NCBI RefSeq assembly: GCF_014805525.1
Contig: NZ_JACFSZ010000011.1
Coordinates: forward strand, 62,001 to 126,000
DNA: 64,000 nt
Reading direction: 5' to 3'
Source: Rhabdothermincola sediminis
GTDB taxonomy: Bacteria; Actinomycetota; Acidimicrobiia; Acidimicrobiales; Acidimicrobilacustridaceae
Part shown: positions 1 through 8,770 of the stretch, piece after piece
Position numbering within the stretch: the stretch's first letter is position 1
How the letters are laid out: each line of letters starts with the position of its first letter
Notes under the pieces: model-generated
Told to the model about the DNA's origin: nothing
Seen by the model: the letters and a program-made list of their open reading frames with translations, nothing else
Databases searched by the model: none
Translations under genes and position numbers: made by a program

Positions 1-1
1 C

Positions 2-982
2 GCCACCACCACCCCGGTGCCGGCAACCGCCGTGGAACCGCTGGGCACGGCCCTTTACGTGAATCTGGCGTTCGCCGATCGGGCCGACGCGGTCGCTGCC
101 CAACCGGGGGTGGACGGGGTGGGCCTGCTGCGGGCGGAGTTCCTGCTCACCGACGCGCTCGGCGGCCGTCATCCCAAGGCGCTGCTCGCCTCCGGCGGCG
201 AAGCCGAGTTCGTGGAGCGGATGACCGAGACGTTGCTGCGGATCACCCAGCCGTTCGCCCCCCGCCCGGTCGTGTACCGCACCACCGATTTCCGCACCAA
301 CGAGTTCCGCAAGTTGGAGGGGGGCGAACGCTACGAGTCCCACGAGGAGAACCCGATGATCGGGTACCGGGGCTGCTACCGCTACATCAAGGACCCAGAG
401 GTGTTTGCACTGGAGTTGGAGGTCCTGGCCCGGGTGCGGGAGCAGACCCCGAACCTGCACCTGATGATCCCCTTCGTGCGCACCGCCTGGGAGCTGGAGG
501 CCTGCCTGGAGCTGATCGATCGCAGCCCCCTCGGCCGCCAGCGTGGCCTGCGCACCTGGGTGATGGCCGAGGTGCCTTCGGTCGTGTACCGCATCCCCGA
601 GTACGCGGCGATGGGTATCGACGGGGTGTCCATCGGCTCCAACGACCTCACCCAGCTCATGCTCGGCGTCGATCGTGATTCCGAGACCTGCGCGGAGCTG
701 TTCGACGAGAGCGACGCGGCGGTGCTCGACGCCATCCGCCGCATCATCGAGGCGGCCAGCGAGGCGGGCATCACGTCGTCGTTGTGCGGGCAGGCGCCCT
801 CCAACAACCCGGCCTTCGCCGAGCACCTGGTGCGAGCGGGCATCACCTCGATCTCCGTGAACCCCGACGCGGTCGACGCCGCCCGGGCCGCGATCGGCCG
901 CGCCGAGCGGCGACTGCTGCTCGAGGCGTCCCGGGAGCGCCATCGGGGAGGCGGGGGCCGAGCACGGCGCGGCGTTCGCTGA
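2..982 (+). CDS. ppsA: Phosphoenolpyruvate synthase (pyruvate, water dikinase), C-terminal part
   Basis: Gluconeogenic enzyme converting pyruvate, ATP and water to PEP, AMP and phosphate in the cytoplasm. Only the C-terminal PEP-binding TIM barrel is in the window. The frame is already open at base 2, so the GTG at 17 is internal and the true start lies outside. Motifs visible in order are [54 protein letters not shown] (carrying the catalytic cysteine of this family) and [10 protein letters not shown]. The spacing and order match PpsA rather than PTS enzyme I, whose barrel shares some of these motifs. The last 20 or so residues are an Arg/Gly-rich tail. The small coiled-coil gene follows 78 bases later on the same strand. 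Confidence 0.93.
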   Translation, partial: ATTTPVPATAVEPLGTALYVNLAFADRADAVAAQPGVDGVGLLRAEFLLTDALGGRHPKALLASGGEAEFVERMTETLLRITQPFAPRPVVYRTTDFRTNEFRKLEGGERYESHEENPMIGYRGCYRYIKDPEVFALELEVLARVREQTPNLHLMIPFVRTAWELEACLELIDRSPLGRQRGLRTWVMAEVPSVVYRIPEYAAMGIDGVSIGSNDLTQLMLGVDRDSETCAELFDESDAAVLDAIRRIIEAASEAGITSSLCGQAPSNNPAFAEHLVRAGITSISVNPDAVDAARAAIGRAERRLLLEASRERHRGGGGRARRGVR

Positions 983-1060
983 CCGCGCCAACATGGGTAC
1001 GGTCCGAGGCGACTCGACACCGGTGCAGAGATGGACGGCAGAGCAGAAGGAGAGACGGCG

Positions 1061-1411
1061 ATGACCGAGACCACCGAGACCAAGTCCCTCGAGGATCGAG
1101 TCCACCAGCTGGAAGATCAGGTACGGCGCCTCAACGAGGAGCTCCTCCAGGGCCAGCTCGACGACTGGAAGGCTCGCATCGACCAACTCGAGGTGCAGAT
1201 GCGCCTAGGGACGATGGAAGCCCGCGACGAGGTGCGACCCCTCGTGGAGCAGCTGCGCAACAAGTGGCTCGACGCCAAGGAACAGCTCGACAAGGCGCAG
1301 AGCGCGGCCGGCGATGCGTTCGCGACGGTGCGCGAAGGAGTCCAACGCGCGGTCAAGGACCTCGGCGACGCGCTCGACGAAGCCGTCAAGCGTCTCGGCG
1401 TCAAGGACTGA
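1061..1411 (+). CDS. Small coiled-coil protein of unknown function
   Basis: A 116-residue, highly charged protein predicted to be nearly all helix. Residues 8-60 look like a coiled coil (repeated Leu/Val in Glu/Lys/Arg/Gln context, e.g. LEDRVHQLEDQVRRLNEELL). The C-terminal third resembles the amphipathic helices of phasin-like or apolipoprotein-like proteins. The start is set by AGAAGGAGAG about 6 bases before ATG 1061; an upstream in-frame ATG at 1031 lacks such a site. There is no signal peptide, membrane segment or recognisable domain. It sits between ppsA and the HAD-GH65 gene and could be cotranscribed with either. Function unknown. Confidence 0.72.
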   Translation: MTETTETKSLEDRVHQLEDQVRRLNEELLQGQLDDWKARIDQLEVQMRLGTMEARDEVRPLVEQLRNKWLDAKEQLDKAQSAAGDAFATVREGVQRAVKDLGDALDEAVKRLGVKD

Positions 1412-1471
1412 GCGGCACCGACCCGGTCCCGGGCACGCCGTGCCGGCTCGTCCCTGCACCACCGAGGTGTC

Positions 1472-4400
1472 GTGGTCACCCTGAACCCGGCCGACATCGA
1501 CGCCATCGTCTTCGACATGGACGGCGTCATCACCGACACCGCCCGGGTGCACGAGGCGGCGTGGAAGCGCCTGTTCGACGAATACCTCGCCGGGAAGGCG
1601 CCAGCCGGAGCTGACGGCCGGCCCTTCGATGGAGAGGACTACCGGCGGTACGTCGACGGCCGGTTACGGGTCGATGGCGTGGAGTCGTTCCTGGCCAGCC
1701 GAGGTATCCGCCTCGAGCGCGGTGAGCCCACCGACCCGGAGACCGCACCGAGCGCGTGGGGGCTGGCCAACCGCAAGAACCGCTACTTCCACGAGGTGCT
1801 CGCCACCGAAGGGGTCGAGGCGTTCCCGTCCTCGATAGCGTTGGCCCGCGCCGCCCGGCGCTCGGGGCTGCGCACCGCGGTGGTGACGGCCAGCCGCAAC
1901 CGGGCGGCCGTGCTCGAGGCAGCCGGGGTGGGTCACCTCTTCGATGCCCATGTCGACGGGATCGACATCGCCCGGCTCGACCTGCCCGGCAAGCCCGACC
2001 CGGCGACGTTCCTCGAAGCCCTCCGCCGGCTCGACGTCGAGGTGGGGCGGGCCGTGGTCATCGAGGACGCGGTGGCCGGGGTCGCAGCTGGTCGCGCCGG
2101 TGGCTTCGGTCTCGTGATCGGCGTCGACCGCAGCGGACGAGCCGAGCGGGACCTGATCGCGCACGGTGCGGACGTGGTGGTCGCCGACCTGGACCAGGTG
2201 TGCATCACTCCCTGGTACGAGGTGCCGGCGAGGGACGATCCCTGGCACCTCGACTTCGAGGGGTTCGACCCCAGGCAGGAAGGCCATCGGGAGGCGTTGT
2301 GCACGGTCGGCAACGGCGTGTTCGGCACCCGCGGGGCGGCGCCCGAGCACGACGCGGGCCGAGGCCACTACCCGGGCACCTACGCCGCAGGGTGCTTCAA
2401 CCGGCTGCTCTCCGAGCTCCACGGCCGGCGCCTCGAGCACGAGAGCATGGTCAACCTGCCGAACTGGTTGCCGCTCACCTTCCGTCCGAGCGGCGGCCGG
2501 TGGCTCGATCTGCACGAGATGGCGATCGAGGGCTACCGGCAACGCCTCGATCTGCGTAGCGGGGTGCTCCACCGGGCGGTGCGGGTGACCGACGGTGAGG
2601 GTCGGACCACCACCGTCGCGGAGCGTCGCCTGCTCTCGATGGCCGAGCCGAGCATCGGCGCCCTCGAGTGGACGATCACCCCGGAGAACTGGTCGGGGGT
2701 GATCGAGATCCGTTCCGGCATCGACGGATCGGTCGAGAACCGCAACGTGGCCGACGAGCGGGATCTCGCCGGTCGACACCTCGAGGTCATCGGCGGCGAT
2801 GACGAGGGGGAGGTGCTCTGGCTCGAGGCGGCGACCGTGCAGTCCCACGTGCGGGTCGCGGTGGCTGCACGCACGAGGGTGGTGCGCGAGGAGGAAGCCA
2901 TCGAGGTCGAGCGGCAGATGGTCCGCGGAGCCGGGCGGATCGATCACGAGCTGCGACTGTCGATCACCAACGGCACCGCGGTCACCGTGGAGAAGGTGGT
3001 GGGGATCTCGACCTCGTTCGACCACGCCATCTCGGAGCCGGTGAGCGCTGCTCGGACTGCCGTCGGCTGGGCAGGTGGGTTCGACGAGCTGCTCTCGGCC
3101 CACGCCATGGCCTGGAGGCACTTGTGGGCCCGCAGCCGGCTCCAGCTCGTGGGCGGTGATGGTGGCGCGGCGAAGGCGCTGAACCTCCACGTGTTCCACG
3201 TCCTGCAGACGCTGTCACCGAGGATCGTCGACCGTGACGTCGGGGTCCCCGCCAGGGGGCTACACGGTGAGGCCTACCACGGGCACGTGTTCTGGGACGA
3301 GCTGCTGGTGGTCCCGCTGCTCACCATGCGGTTCCCCGCGCTCACCCGGGAGCTGTTGCTGTATCGCTGGCGTCGCCTCGATGCCGCCCGCCGGCTGGCG
3401 AGGCAGGAGGGTCGCCGGGGAGCGAGGTATCCGTGGCAGAGCGGCAGCGAGGGTCGGGAGGAGACCCCGACCATGCTGTTCAACCCGCTTTCGCAGCGCT
3501 GGATGCCGGACAACTCACGCTTGCAGCGTCACGTCGGCTTGGCCATCGCCTACAACATCTGGGGCTACTTCGAGGTGACCGGCGACAAGGACTTCCTCGC
3601 CGGCTACGGCGCCGAGATGCTCATCGAGATCGCCCGCTACTTCTCCGACCTGGCCACCTGCGATGGAGGCGACGGGCGGTTCCACATCCGGGGGGTGATG
3701 GGTCCCGACGAGTTCCATGACGGGTACCCCGACCGTCCGGGGTCAGGTATCGACGACAACGCCTACACCAACGTGATGGTGTCGTGGCTCCTGCGCCGAG
3801 CGATCGAGGTTCACCAGTTGCTGAGCCGCAACTCCGCGGGTGAGCTGTGGGAACGGCTTGACCTTCGTGACGACGAGCTGACCCACTGGGACCTGGTGAG
3901 TCGCCGCTTGCACGTCCCCTTCCTCGACGGGGACATCCCTGCGCAGTTCGAGGGCTATGGCGATCTGGAGGAGCTCGACTGGGACCGCTACCGGGCGCTG
4001 TACCGCAACATCGGTCGTCTGGATCTCATCCTCGAAGCGGAGGGCGACTCGCCGAACTGCTACCGGGCATCCAAGCAGGCCGACGTGCTCATGCTGTTCT
4101 ACCTGTTCTCCGCCGAGCAGCTCGAGGAGCTGTTCCGCCACCTCGGGTACCCCTTCGACCCGCAGGTCATCCCCCGCACGATCGACTACTACCTCGAGCG
4201 CACCTCCAACGGGTCGACGCTCAGCCGGGTGGCCCACGCCTGGGTGCTCTCCCGCTCTGATCGGGAGCGATCGTGGGAGGTGTTCCTCGAGGCGCTCGCC
4301 AGTGATCTCGACATGCAGGACGGCACCACCCGGGAGGGCATCCACCTCGGGGCGATGGCGGGCACGATCGACCTCGTGCAGCGGTGCTACACGGGTCTCG

Positions 4401-4630
4401 AGATCCGCGACGGGGTCCTGCGCTTCAACCCCCGGCTCCCTGCCGAGCTGCAGTCGCTCGCGTTCCCGATCCATTTCCGCGGGCACTGGCTCGACGTGCA
4501 TGTGACCCCGAAGAGCCTGCGGATCGAAGCCCGCCGCTCGACCGCCCCGGCGCTGCGGATCGGGGTGGTGGACCACGAGGCGACCTTGGCCGGGGGCGAG
4601 ACCCTCACCGTCGATCTTCCTGGCCAGTAG
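1472..4630 (+). CDS. HAD beta-phosphoglucomutase domain fused to GH65 glycoside phosphorylase/hydrolase
   Basis: A 1052-residue two-domain enzyme. Residues about 10-230 are a HAD phosphatase/mutase of the beta-phosphoglucomutase type: VFDMDGV gives nucleophile D15 and acid/base D17, and VIEDAVAGV is the last HAD motif. Residues about 240-1040 are a GH65 protein (trehalose, maltose or kojibiose phosphorylase family): HGHVFWDELLVVPLL, RYPWQSGSEG and VMGPDEFH, in which E747 fits the general acid. GH65 phosphorylases release beta-glucose 1-phosphate and beta-PGM converts it to glucose 6-phosphate, so the fusion would be a one-protein route from an alpha-glucosyl disaccharide to G6P. The mycobacterial Rv2006 (OtsB1) has HAD and GH65 ends but carries a trehalose-phosphatase part in between that is absent here. 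Substrate, and phosphorolysis versus hydrolysis, cannot be read from sequence. Confidence 0.9.
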   Translation: MVTLNPADIDAIVFDMDGVITDTARVHEAAWKRLFDEYLAGKAPAGADGRPFDGEDYRRYVDGRLRVDGVESFLASRGIRLERGEPTDPETAPSAWGLANRKNRYFHEVLATEGVEAFPSSIALARAARRSGLRTAVVTASRNRAAVLEAAGVGHLFDAHVDGIDIARLDLPGKPDPATFLEALRRLDVEVGRAVVIEDAVAGVAAGRAGGFGLVIGVDRSGRAERDLIAHGADVVVADLDQVCITPWYEVPARDDPWHLDFEGFDPRQEGHREALCTVGNGVFGTRGAAPEHDAGRGHYPGTYAAGCFNRLLSELHGRRLEHESMVNLPNWLPLTFRPSGGRWLDLHEMAIEGYRQRLDLRSGVLHRAVRVTDGEGRTTTVAERRLLSMAEPSIGALEWTITPENWSGVIEIRSGIDGSVENRNVADERDLAGRHLEVIGGDDEGEVLWLEAATVQSHVRVAVAARTRVVREEEAIEVERQMVRGAGRIDHELRLSITNGTAVTVEKVVGISTSFDHAISEPVSAARTAVGWAGGFDELLSAHAMAWRHLWARSRLQLVGGDGGAAKALNLHVFHVLQTLSPRIVDRDVGVPARGLHGEAYHGHVFWDELLVVPLLTMRFPALTRELLLYRWRRLDAARRLARQEGRRGARYPWQSGSEGREETPTMLFNPLSQRWMPDNSRLQRHVGLAIAYNIWGYFEVTGDKDFLAGYGAEMLIEIARYFSDLATCDGGDGRFHIRGVMGPDEFHDGYPDRPGSGIDDNAYTNVMVSWLLRRAIEVHQLLSRNSAGELWERLDLRDDELTHWDLVSRRLHVPFLDGDIPAQFEGYGDLEELDWDRYRALYRNIGRLDLILEAEGDSPNCYRASKQADVLMLFYLFSAEQLEELFRHLGYPFDPQVIPRTIDYYLERTSNGSTLSRVAHAWVLSRSDRERSWEVFLEALASDLDMQDGTTREGIHLGAMAGTIDLVQRCYTGLEIRDGVLRFNPRLPAELQSLAFPIHFRGHWLDVHVTPKSLRIEARRSTAPALRIGVVDHEATLAGGETLTVDLPGQ

Positions 4631-4715
4631 CCCCGTCTCGCCGGCCACCTGCGCCCGTCTGACGAGCAGGCACCGCTCTCCCTACACTGCGCAGCACCCA
4701 CGGCCAGGAGGAGCA

Positions 4716-5447
4716 GTGCCGACACCCAGCCTGATCACCGCCGACGGCGTCGCCCTGGCCGCTCGCGGCTGGCTGACCGACACCACCCCCCGAGGCGCGG
4801 TGGTCTTGGTCCACGGCTTCAGCGCTCATCGGGACCACCCCGAGGTGGTCGCCACTGCGGAAGCTCTCCACCAGCGGCAGCTCGACGTGGTCACCTACGA
4901 CGCCCGGGGGCACGGCGGATCAGGCGGACGTTCGACACTCGGCGATCTCGAGGCCCACGACGTGGCCGCGGCGGTGGAGCTGGCGGCATCCCGGGCGGAT
5001 CGGATCGTGCTGGTCGGGGCGTCGATGGGGGCCATCGCCGCGCTGCGGTATGCGAGCACCGACCCGTCGCTGGCAGGCGTCGTGGCGGTGAGCTGCCCCG
5101 CCCGGTGGCGCCTGCCCCGGAGTGCCGCGGGTCTGGCGTCGGCTTTGCTCACCCGCACGATCCCTGGCCGGCTGCTCGCCGATCGCCTGATGCGGGTGCG
5201 CATCGCCCCCCGGTGGACCAACCCGCTGCCGCCGGTGGAGCTCGTGTCCCTGCTCGCCTCGCCGCTGGTCGTCGTGCACGGTGCCGCCGACCGCTTCATC
5301 AGCTCCACGGATGCCCACGAGTTGTTCGCCGCGGCTCGCCAACCGTGCCGCTTGGAGCTCGTCGCGGGGATGGGCCACGCGTTCGGGGCCCAGGCCACGC
5401 CCACCATCGTGGGCGCGGTGGAGTGGATCCTGGGCGATTCCCGCTAG
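4716..5447 (+). CDS. Alpha/beta hydrolase (serine hydrolase, lysophospholipase-like)
   Basis: A 243-residue alpha/beta-hydrolase fold enzyme. The oxyanion loop HGF is at 33-35, the nucleophile elbow GASMGA places Ser103, Asp192 lies in VHGAADRF and His221 in MGHAFG, so the triad is complete. The YDARGHGGSGG stretch is typical of monoglyceride lipase or lysophospholipase-like members. No signal peptide, so probably cytoplasmic. GTG 4716 is preceded closely by CAGGAGGAGC. It converges with degV; the two stop ends overlap by four bases (5444-5447). Substrate unknown; an ester or lipid substrate is an inference from fold only. Confidence 0.85.
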   Translation: MPTPSLITADGVALAARGWLTDTTPRGAVVLVHGFSAHRDHPEVVATAEALHQRQLDVVTYDARGHGGSGGRSTLGDLEAHDVAAAVELAASRADRIVLVGASMGAIAALRYASTDPSLAGVVAVSCPARWRLPRSAAGLASALLTRTIPGRLLADRLMRVRIAPRWTNPLPPVELVSLLASPLVVVHGAADRFISSTDAHELFAAARQPCRLELVAGMGHAFGAQATPTIVGAVEWILGDSR

Positions 5448-6265
5448 GTGGGTTCCCACCACCAGGCCAGCCCGGCGAGGCCGGGGCCGGTGTGGACCAC
5501 CATCACCGACCCGAACTCGCTCACGAACGAGGTGGCGGGCTGCAGGTCCCGCACCTGCTCGAGCAGCCGGTGCCCGTCGTCGGGGGCCAGCGCGTGCAAC
5601 GCCGCCACGTGGAGCCGGTGCCCGGGGCTCGCACCCCGCCGGCACAGGGACACGATCCGGTCGAGCGCGGCCTGCCGGCTCATGGCCGGGCGGAGCCGGT
5701 GCACCTCGCCCCGGCGGAACTCGAACAGGGGGTTGATGCCCAGCCGGTCGCCGGCCCACCCGGCGATCCCCGGTACCCGACCACTGCGGGCCAGGTGCTC
5801 CAGCGAGGGGATCGTGGCCACCAACCGCACCGCCTCCCGGGCTCGCTCCGCGGCCGCGGCGACCTGGGTGAGGCCGAGACCTCGCTCGGCGGCCTCGGCC
5901 GCGGCCAGCACGACGAGCGCCTCCGCGCCGGCGGCGGTGGTGGAGTCCACCACCCGGACCGGCGCGTCGAGGGCGCCCGCGGCGATGACCGCTGCCTGGT
6001 GGGTGCTGCTCATGGACGCGGCGATGGTCACCACCAGCACGCCGTCGCGCGACCGCCGCCGCTCGATCGCCTCGATGAACTCGCCCGGTGACGGCCCCGA
6101 GGTCGTGACGCCGCTGGCGGCGACCAGCTCCTCCAAGGAGCGCTCGCCTTCGCGCACCCGCTCGCCGCCGACCTGGAGCCACATCGGCACCACCGTGATC
6201 CGGTGACGTTCGGCGAGCGCCGGCGGGAGCGCCGTGGCGCTGTCGGTGACGATGGCGACGGTCAC
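5444..6265 (-). CDS. DegV family fatty-acid-binding protein (FakB-like)
   Basis: A 273-residue DegV protein. The N-terminus VAIVTDSATALPP is the family signature, followed by VVPMWLQVGG, TSGPSPGEF (ligand-carboxylate region), ARSGRVPG and a C-terminal fatty-acid-binding lobe. DegV proteins of the FakB type hold a fatty acid while the kinase FakA phosphorylates it to acyl phosphate. The start is GTG 6265, which overlaps the plsY stop by four bases (GTGA); the longer upstream open frame reads low-complexity Arg/Gly/Pro and is the shadow of plsY. No fakA is in the window. Coupling to a PlsY-type acyltransferase that uses acyl phosphate fits a lipid-acylation role. Confidence 0.87.
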   Translation of the reverse strand: MTVAIVTDSATALPPALAERHRITVVPMWLQVGGERVREGERSLEELVAASGVTTSGPSPGEFIEAIERRRSRDGVLVVTIAASMSSTHQAAVIAAGALDAPVRVVDSTTAAGAEALVVLAAAEAAERGLGLTQVAAAAERAREAVRLVATIPSLEHLARSGRVPGIAGWAGDRLGINPLFEFRRGEVHRLRPAMSRQAALDRIVSLCRRGASPGHRLHVAALHALAPDDGHRLLEQVRDLQPATSFVSEFGSVMVVHTGPGLAGLAWWWEPT

Positions 6266-6900
6266 CGTGGCCGCCCTGGGCTCCGGTCCCGTGGCGGCGG
6301 CTCGTCCCGGTCGAAGACCAGTCGCCGGAGGTAGGTCGTCGCGGTTCGCTCGGCCGGCGGTCGGTTGCCCGCGAGTCGCTTGACGAGCATGGGGATGAGC
6401 ACCGCGGCCGCCGCGAGCGCCCCGGCCGATCCTCGGCTCGTGGCCGCAAGCGGTACCAGGGCGAGGTAGACGACGAAGCACACCGCGCCGGTCTGGCGAG
6501 TCAGGCGGCCGATGGCGAGCCCCGCGAGCAGTAGTACCGCCCCAGGCCAGGCGGTGACGGTGAGCGCCCCGATGGCCGGGGAGATCCCACGGCCGCCTGC
6601 GAAGCGCAGGAAGGGGGACCAGTTGTGCCCGGCGACCGCTGCACCACCGGCGAGCGCGGCCAAGGTCGGCGATCGGGACGCGAGCAGTGGTCCGGCTGCG
6701 CCCTTGCCCACGTCGAGCACCCCGGCGATGGCCAGTGGCCAGAAGCCGGCGACCTGGTACAGGCTGGTCCCCGACACCGTGCCGCTGCCCACCAGGCGCA
6801 GATCGGTCCCCCGGGTGAGGCGTGCCGCGAGTTGGGCGAACGGCACAGCGCCCACCACGTAGGCGACGAGCAGGGCCACACCGGCCTGCGTCATGTCCAT
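6262..6900 (-). CDS. plsY: PlsY-family membrane glycerol-3-phosphate acyltransferase (divergent)
   Basis: A 212-residue integral membrane protein with about five hydrophobic segments. PlsY transfers an acyl group from acyl phosphate to glycerol 3-phosphate. Family motifs are present but altered: the canonical GSGN-x-GAxN loop reads GSGTVSGTS (asparagines missing), the second motif DVGKGAAG is kept, and GHNWSPFLRFAGGRG is well conserved. The substrate-binding loop may therefore be changed, and another PlsY may exist elsewhere in the genome. ATG 6900 (MDMTQAG) is chosen because the hydrophobic domain begins directly after it; 6894 is equally possible and 6951 would add a basic leader. It is first in an operon with degV (four-base overlap). 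Confidence 0.82.
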   Translation of the reverse strand: MDMTQAGVALLVAYVVGAVPFAQLAARLTRGTDLRLVGSGTVSGTSLYQVAGFWPLAIAGVLDVGKGAAGPLLASRSPTLAALAGGAAVAGHNWSPFLRFAGGRGISPAIGALTVTAWPGAVLLLAGLAIGRLTRQTGAVCFVVYLALVPLAATSRGSAGALAAAAVLIPMLVKRLAGNRPPAERTATTYLRRLVFDRDEPPPRDRSPGRPR

Positions 6901-7109
6901 GACCCTACGCAAGTCCCGACGGTGCCGCAGGGTCGCAGCACCGGGCATCACCCCCGAGTGGCGGTAGCCCGCCTCTGGGACCCGCAGCCTGCTTCACTTC
7001 GAGGCCTCACGCGCCGATGGATGGTGATGCCCGACGCTATGGTCGTCGCCGACAGGAGGAGGCGTTGAGCGACCCGGGCGCGAGCCGAGTCGCCGGAACG
7101 GGCTGACGG

Positions 7110-7667
7110 GTGCGTGGACGCGACGAGCAGGAAGCGGTGTCGCAGCCGCAGGGTCTGGGCTCCTTCGACGAGCTGTATTCCGCCTACTTCCGGTCTCTCT
7201 ACCGCTACGTGGCCCGTCGCGTCGGTCCGGACCATGCGGAGGAGCTGACCGCGGAGGCCTTTGCTCAGGCTTGGATCCGGCGGGACCGCTTCGACCCGTC
7301 GCTGGGGTCGCCTTCGACCTGGCTGTTCGCCATCGCCACGAACCTCGTCCGGCGGCACCGCCGCACCGAGGAGCGCAAGCTGCGAGCGCTGGCTCGCTGG
7401 CACCAGCCGGTCTCCGTGCCTAGCGGTGAGCGGGAGGTGCTGGAGGGGGTCGCGGCTCGGGAGGTGTGGCCGCAGGTGGCAGCAGCCCTGCTGGAGGTCG
7501 GTCCCACGGATCGTGATTGCATCTACCTGTATGCGGTGGCCGGTCTCAGCTATGCTGAGGTGGCGACAACCTTGTCGCTACCAATCGGTACAGTGAGGTC
7601 AAGGATCAATCGAGTTCGGGGGAGGCTGCGGAGGGCGGTCCAGGGCACCCTGGACCTGCAGGGCTGA
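7110..7667 (+). CDS. ECF-type RNA polymerase sigma factor
   Basis: A 185-residue sigma-70 family protein of ECF size. Region 2 spans about residues 20-85 (ELYSAYFRSLYRYVARRV, then ELTAEAFAQAW and TWLFAIATNLVRRHRR); region 4 spans about 125-180 (GLSYAEVATTLSLPIGTV as the helix-turn-helix, then RSRINRVRGRLRR). GTG 7110 has no strong ribosome site and GTG 7137 (VSQPQG) is a possible alternative. The probable anti-sigma partner starts 13 bases after the stop. The 209-base gap upstream (6901-7109) holds the divergent promoters for this gene and plsY; I see no clear operator there. ECF group not assigned. Confidence 0.92.
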   Translation: MRGRDEQEAVSQPQGLGSFDELYSAYFRSLYRYVARRVGPDHAEELTAEAFAQAWIRRDRFDPSLGSPSTWLFAIATNLVRRHRRTEERKLRALARWHQPVSVPSGEREVLEGVAAREVWPQVAAALLEVGPTDRDCIYLYAVAGLSYAEVATTLSLPIGTVRSRINRVRGRLRRAVQGTLDLQG

Positions 7668-7680
7668 GCGAGGCACATCG

Positions 7681-8697
7681 ATGGACGAGCTGGACGTGAT
7701 GGAGTGGTTCGAGGCGCCGGTCGGTACGCCAGACCAAGAAACCGCCGAGCGCGTCCGGGCCCGGGCCCTGGCCCGGATCGCCGAGCTCGATCCGCCGTCG
7801 CGACCCATCCGCAGACGCGACCCCACGACGATGTCCCGGTCGCAGCCGCCGGTCATCGACCTCACGCTCGACCGCCCCGAGGACCAGCCCGCAGCGGGTG
7901 CCCTGGACTCGCGCCGCCGGTCCCCGCGACCCGTGGTGGCCGTCGCAGGAGCGCTGGCGGTGCTCATGGTCGTCGCGGTGCTGGCGATCGGTCACCGAGA
8001 GCGCTCGCAGGACGTGCAGAGCCGCCTTCCCGACCGCTCGACGGCAGACCTCGTGCGCCTCGCCGGCTCGCACCCCGATCGCCCGATCGGCGAGGGCGAG
8101 ACGCTCTTCCGCCGGATGATCCTCGGGCGCCCGGACTCACCCGGTGAGATCGAGGTCCGTGACGCCTGGATCCTGCCCTGGGGTCAGAGCTTCGACGAGG
8201 TCCGGTGGGTCAGCTCCGTCGATGCCGAGCCACCCGTGTCAGCCGAGGTGCCGGGCCAGGCCATGAAGAACGTGGGCCCCTTCGCGGGCTACTCCTACGA
8301 ACAGGTTCGAGCCATGCCCACCACCGTCGGGGCGCTCGAGGATCATGTGTGGCGAACGCACGCGGATCGCGCGGGCTCGGACGACGCGGCGTTGGCACTC
8401 GCCGAGGTCGCCTCGGCGCCGATCACCCCGCCCGCGGTGCGGGCCGCCGCCGTGGAGTCCATCGTGCGGCACGGCCGCCTGGTGGGCGAGTCGACCGACC
8501 CGCTGGGGCGGCGGGGCCTGCTGTTCCTGGGCGGGGATCCCGCGTCCCCGGCGGGGCCGAGAGGGTGGGCAGTCCTCATCGATCCGATCTCGGGCCTGCC
8601 GCTGACCGTGGCGATCCGGGTCCCGACCCTGCCGGAGTTCTCGTGGGACCAGGTGGGCTGGATGGCCTATGCCCTCCAAGAGGTCCGATCGACCTAG
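7681..8697 (+). CDS. CU044_5270-like membrane protein, probable anti-sigma partner
   Basis: A 338-residue single-pass protein. Residues 1-80 are cytoplasmic and acidic/basic mixed (MDELDVMEWFEAP at the start), a transmembrane helix lies about 84-103 (VVAVAGALAVLMVVAVLAI), and the rest is extracytoplasmic with short motifs such as LPTTVGALEDH-like and GPRGWAVLIDPISGLPL typical of the CU044_5270 family, commonly encoded directly after ECF sigma genes in Actinobacteria. No zinc-binding anti-sigma (ZAS) HxxxCxxC motif is seen. Position immediately 3' of the sigma gene and topology suggest a membrane anti-sigma or sensor; this is inference from context and family habit. Confidence 0.72.
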   Translation: MDELDVMEWFEAPVGTPDQETAERVRARALARIAELDPPSRPIRRRDPTTMSRSQPPVIDLTLDRPEDQPAAGALDSRRRSPRPVVAVAGALAVLMVVAVLAIGHRERSQDVQSRLPDRSTADLVRLAGSHPDRPIGEGETLFRRMILGRPDSPGEIEVRDAWILPWGQSFDEVRWVSSVDAEPPVSAEVPGQAMKNVGPFAGYSYEQVRAMPTTVGALEDHVWRTHADRAGSDDAALALAEVASAPITPPAVRAAAVESIVRHGRLVGESTDPLGRRGLLFLGGDPASPAGPRGWAVLIDPISGLPLTVAIRVPTLPEFSWDQVGWMAYALQEVRST

Positions 8698-8725
8698 GAA
8701 CCGGCGGGTTCCCTCCGGGCAATAC
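8697..8725 (+). promoter_or_regulatory. Candidate ECF-type promoter (GGAACC ... GGCAATAC)
   Basis: GGAACC at 8697-8702 and GGCAATAC at 8718-8725, 15 bases apart, lie upstream of the secreted-protein gene at 8771. The same pair with a 14-base spacer occurs at 10180-10207 before the next separately spaced gene. GGAAC is the usual -35 core of ECF promoters. A caution: GGAACC here is also the left arm of a 6-bp inverted repeat (GGAACC, loop GGCG, GGTTCC) just after the stop codon at 8695-8697, so a weak terminator is an alternative. The gap also holds two CCTC...GAGG imperfect direct repeats at 8725-8755. Confidence 0.35.
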
Positions 8726-8770
8726 CTCTGGTGAGGACAACCTCTGACGAGGACGGCACGGGGGGTTCCG

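Noticed and set aside
17-982. GTG at 17 as the start of ppsA
   Set aside because: The frame is open to the window edge and the conserved barrel is already under way; it is internal.
1664-3199. Long antisense frame on the minus strand of the HAD-GH65 gene
   Set aside because: Reads His/Arg/Gly/Val-rich without motifs and mirrors a gene with clear domains; typical high-GC shadow.
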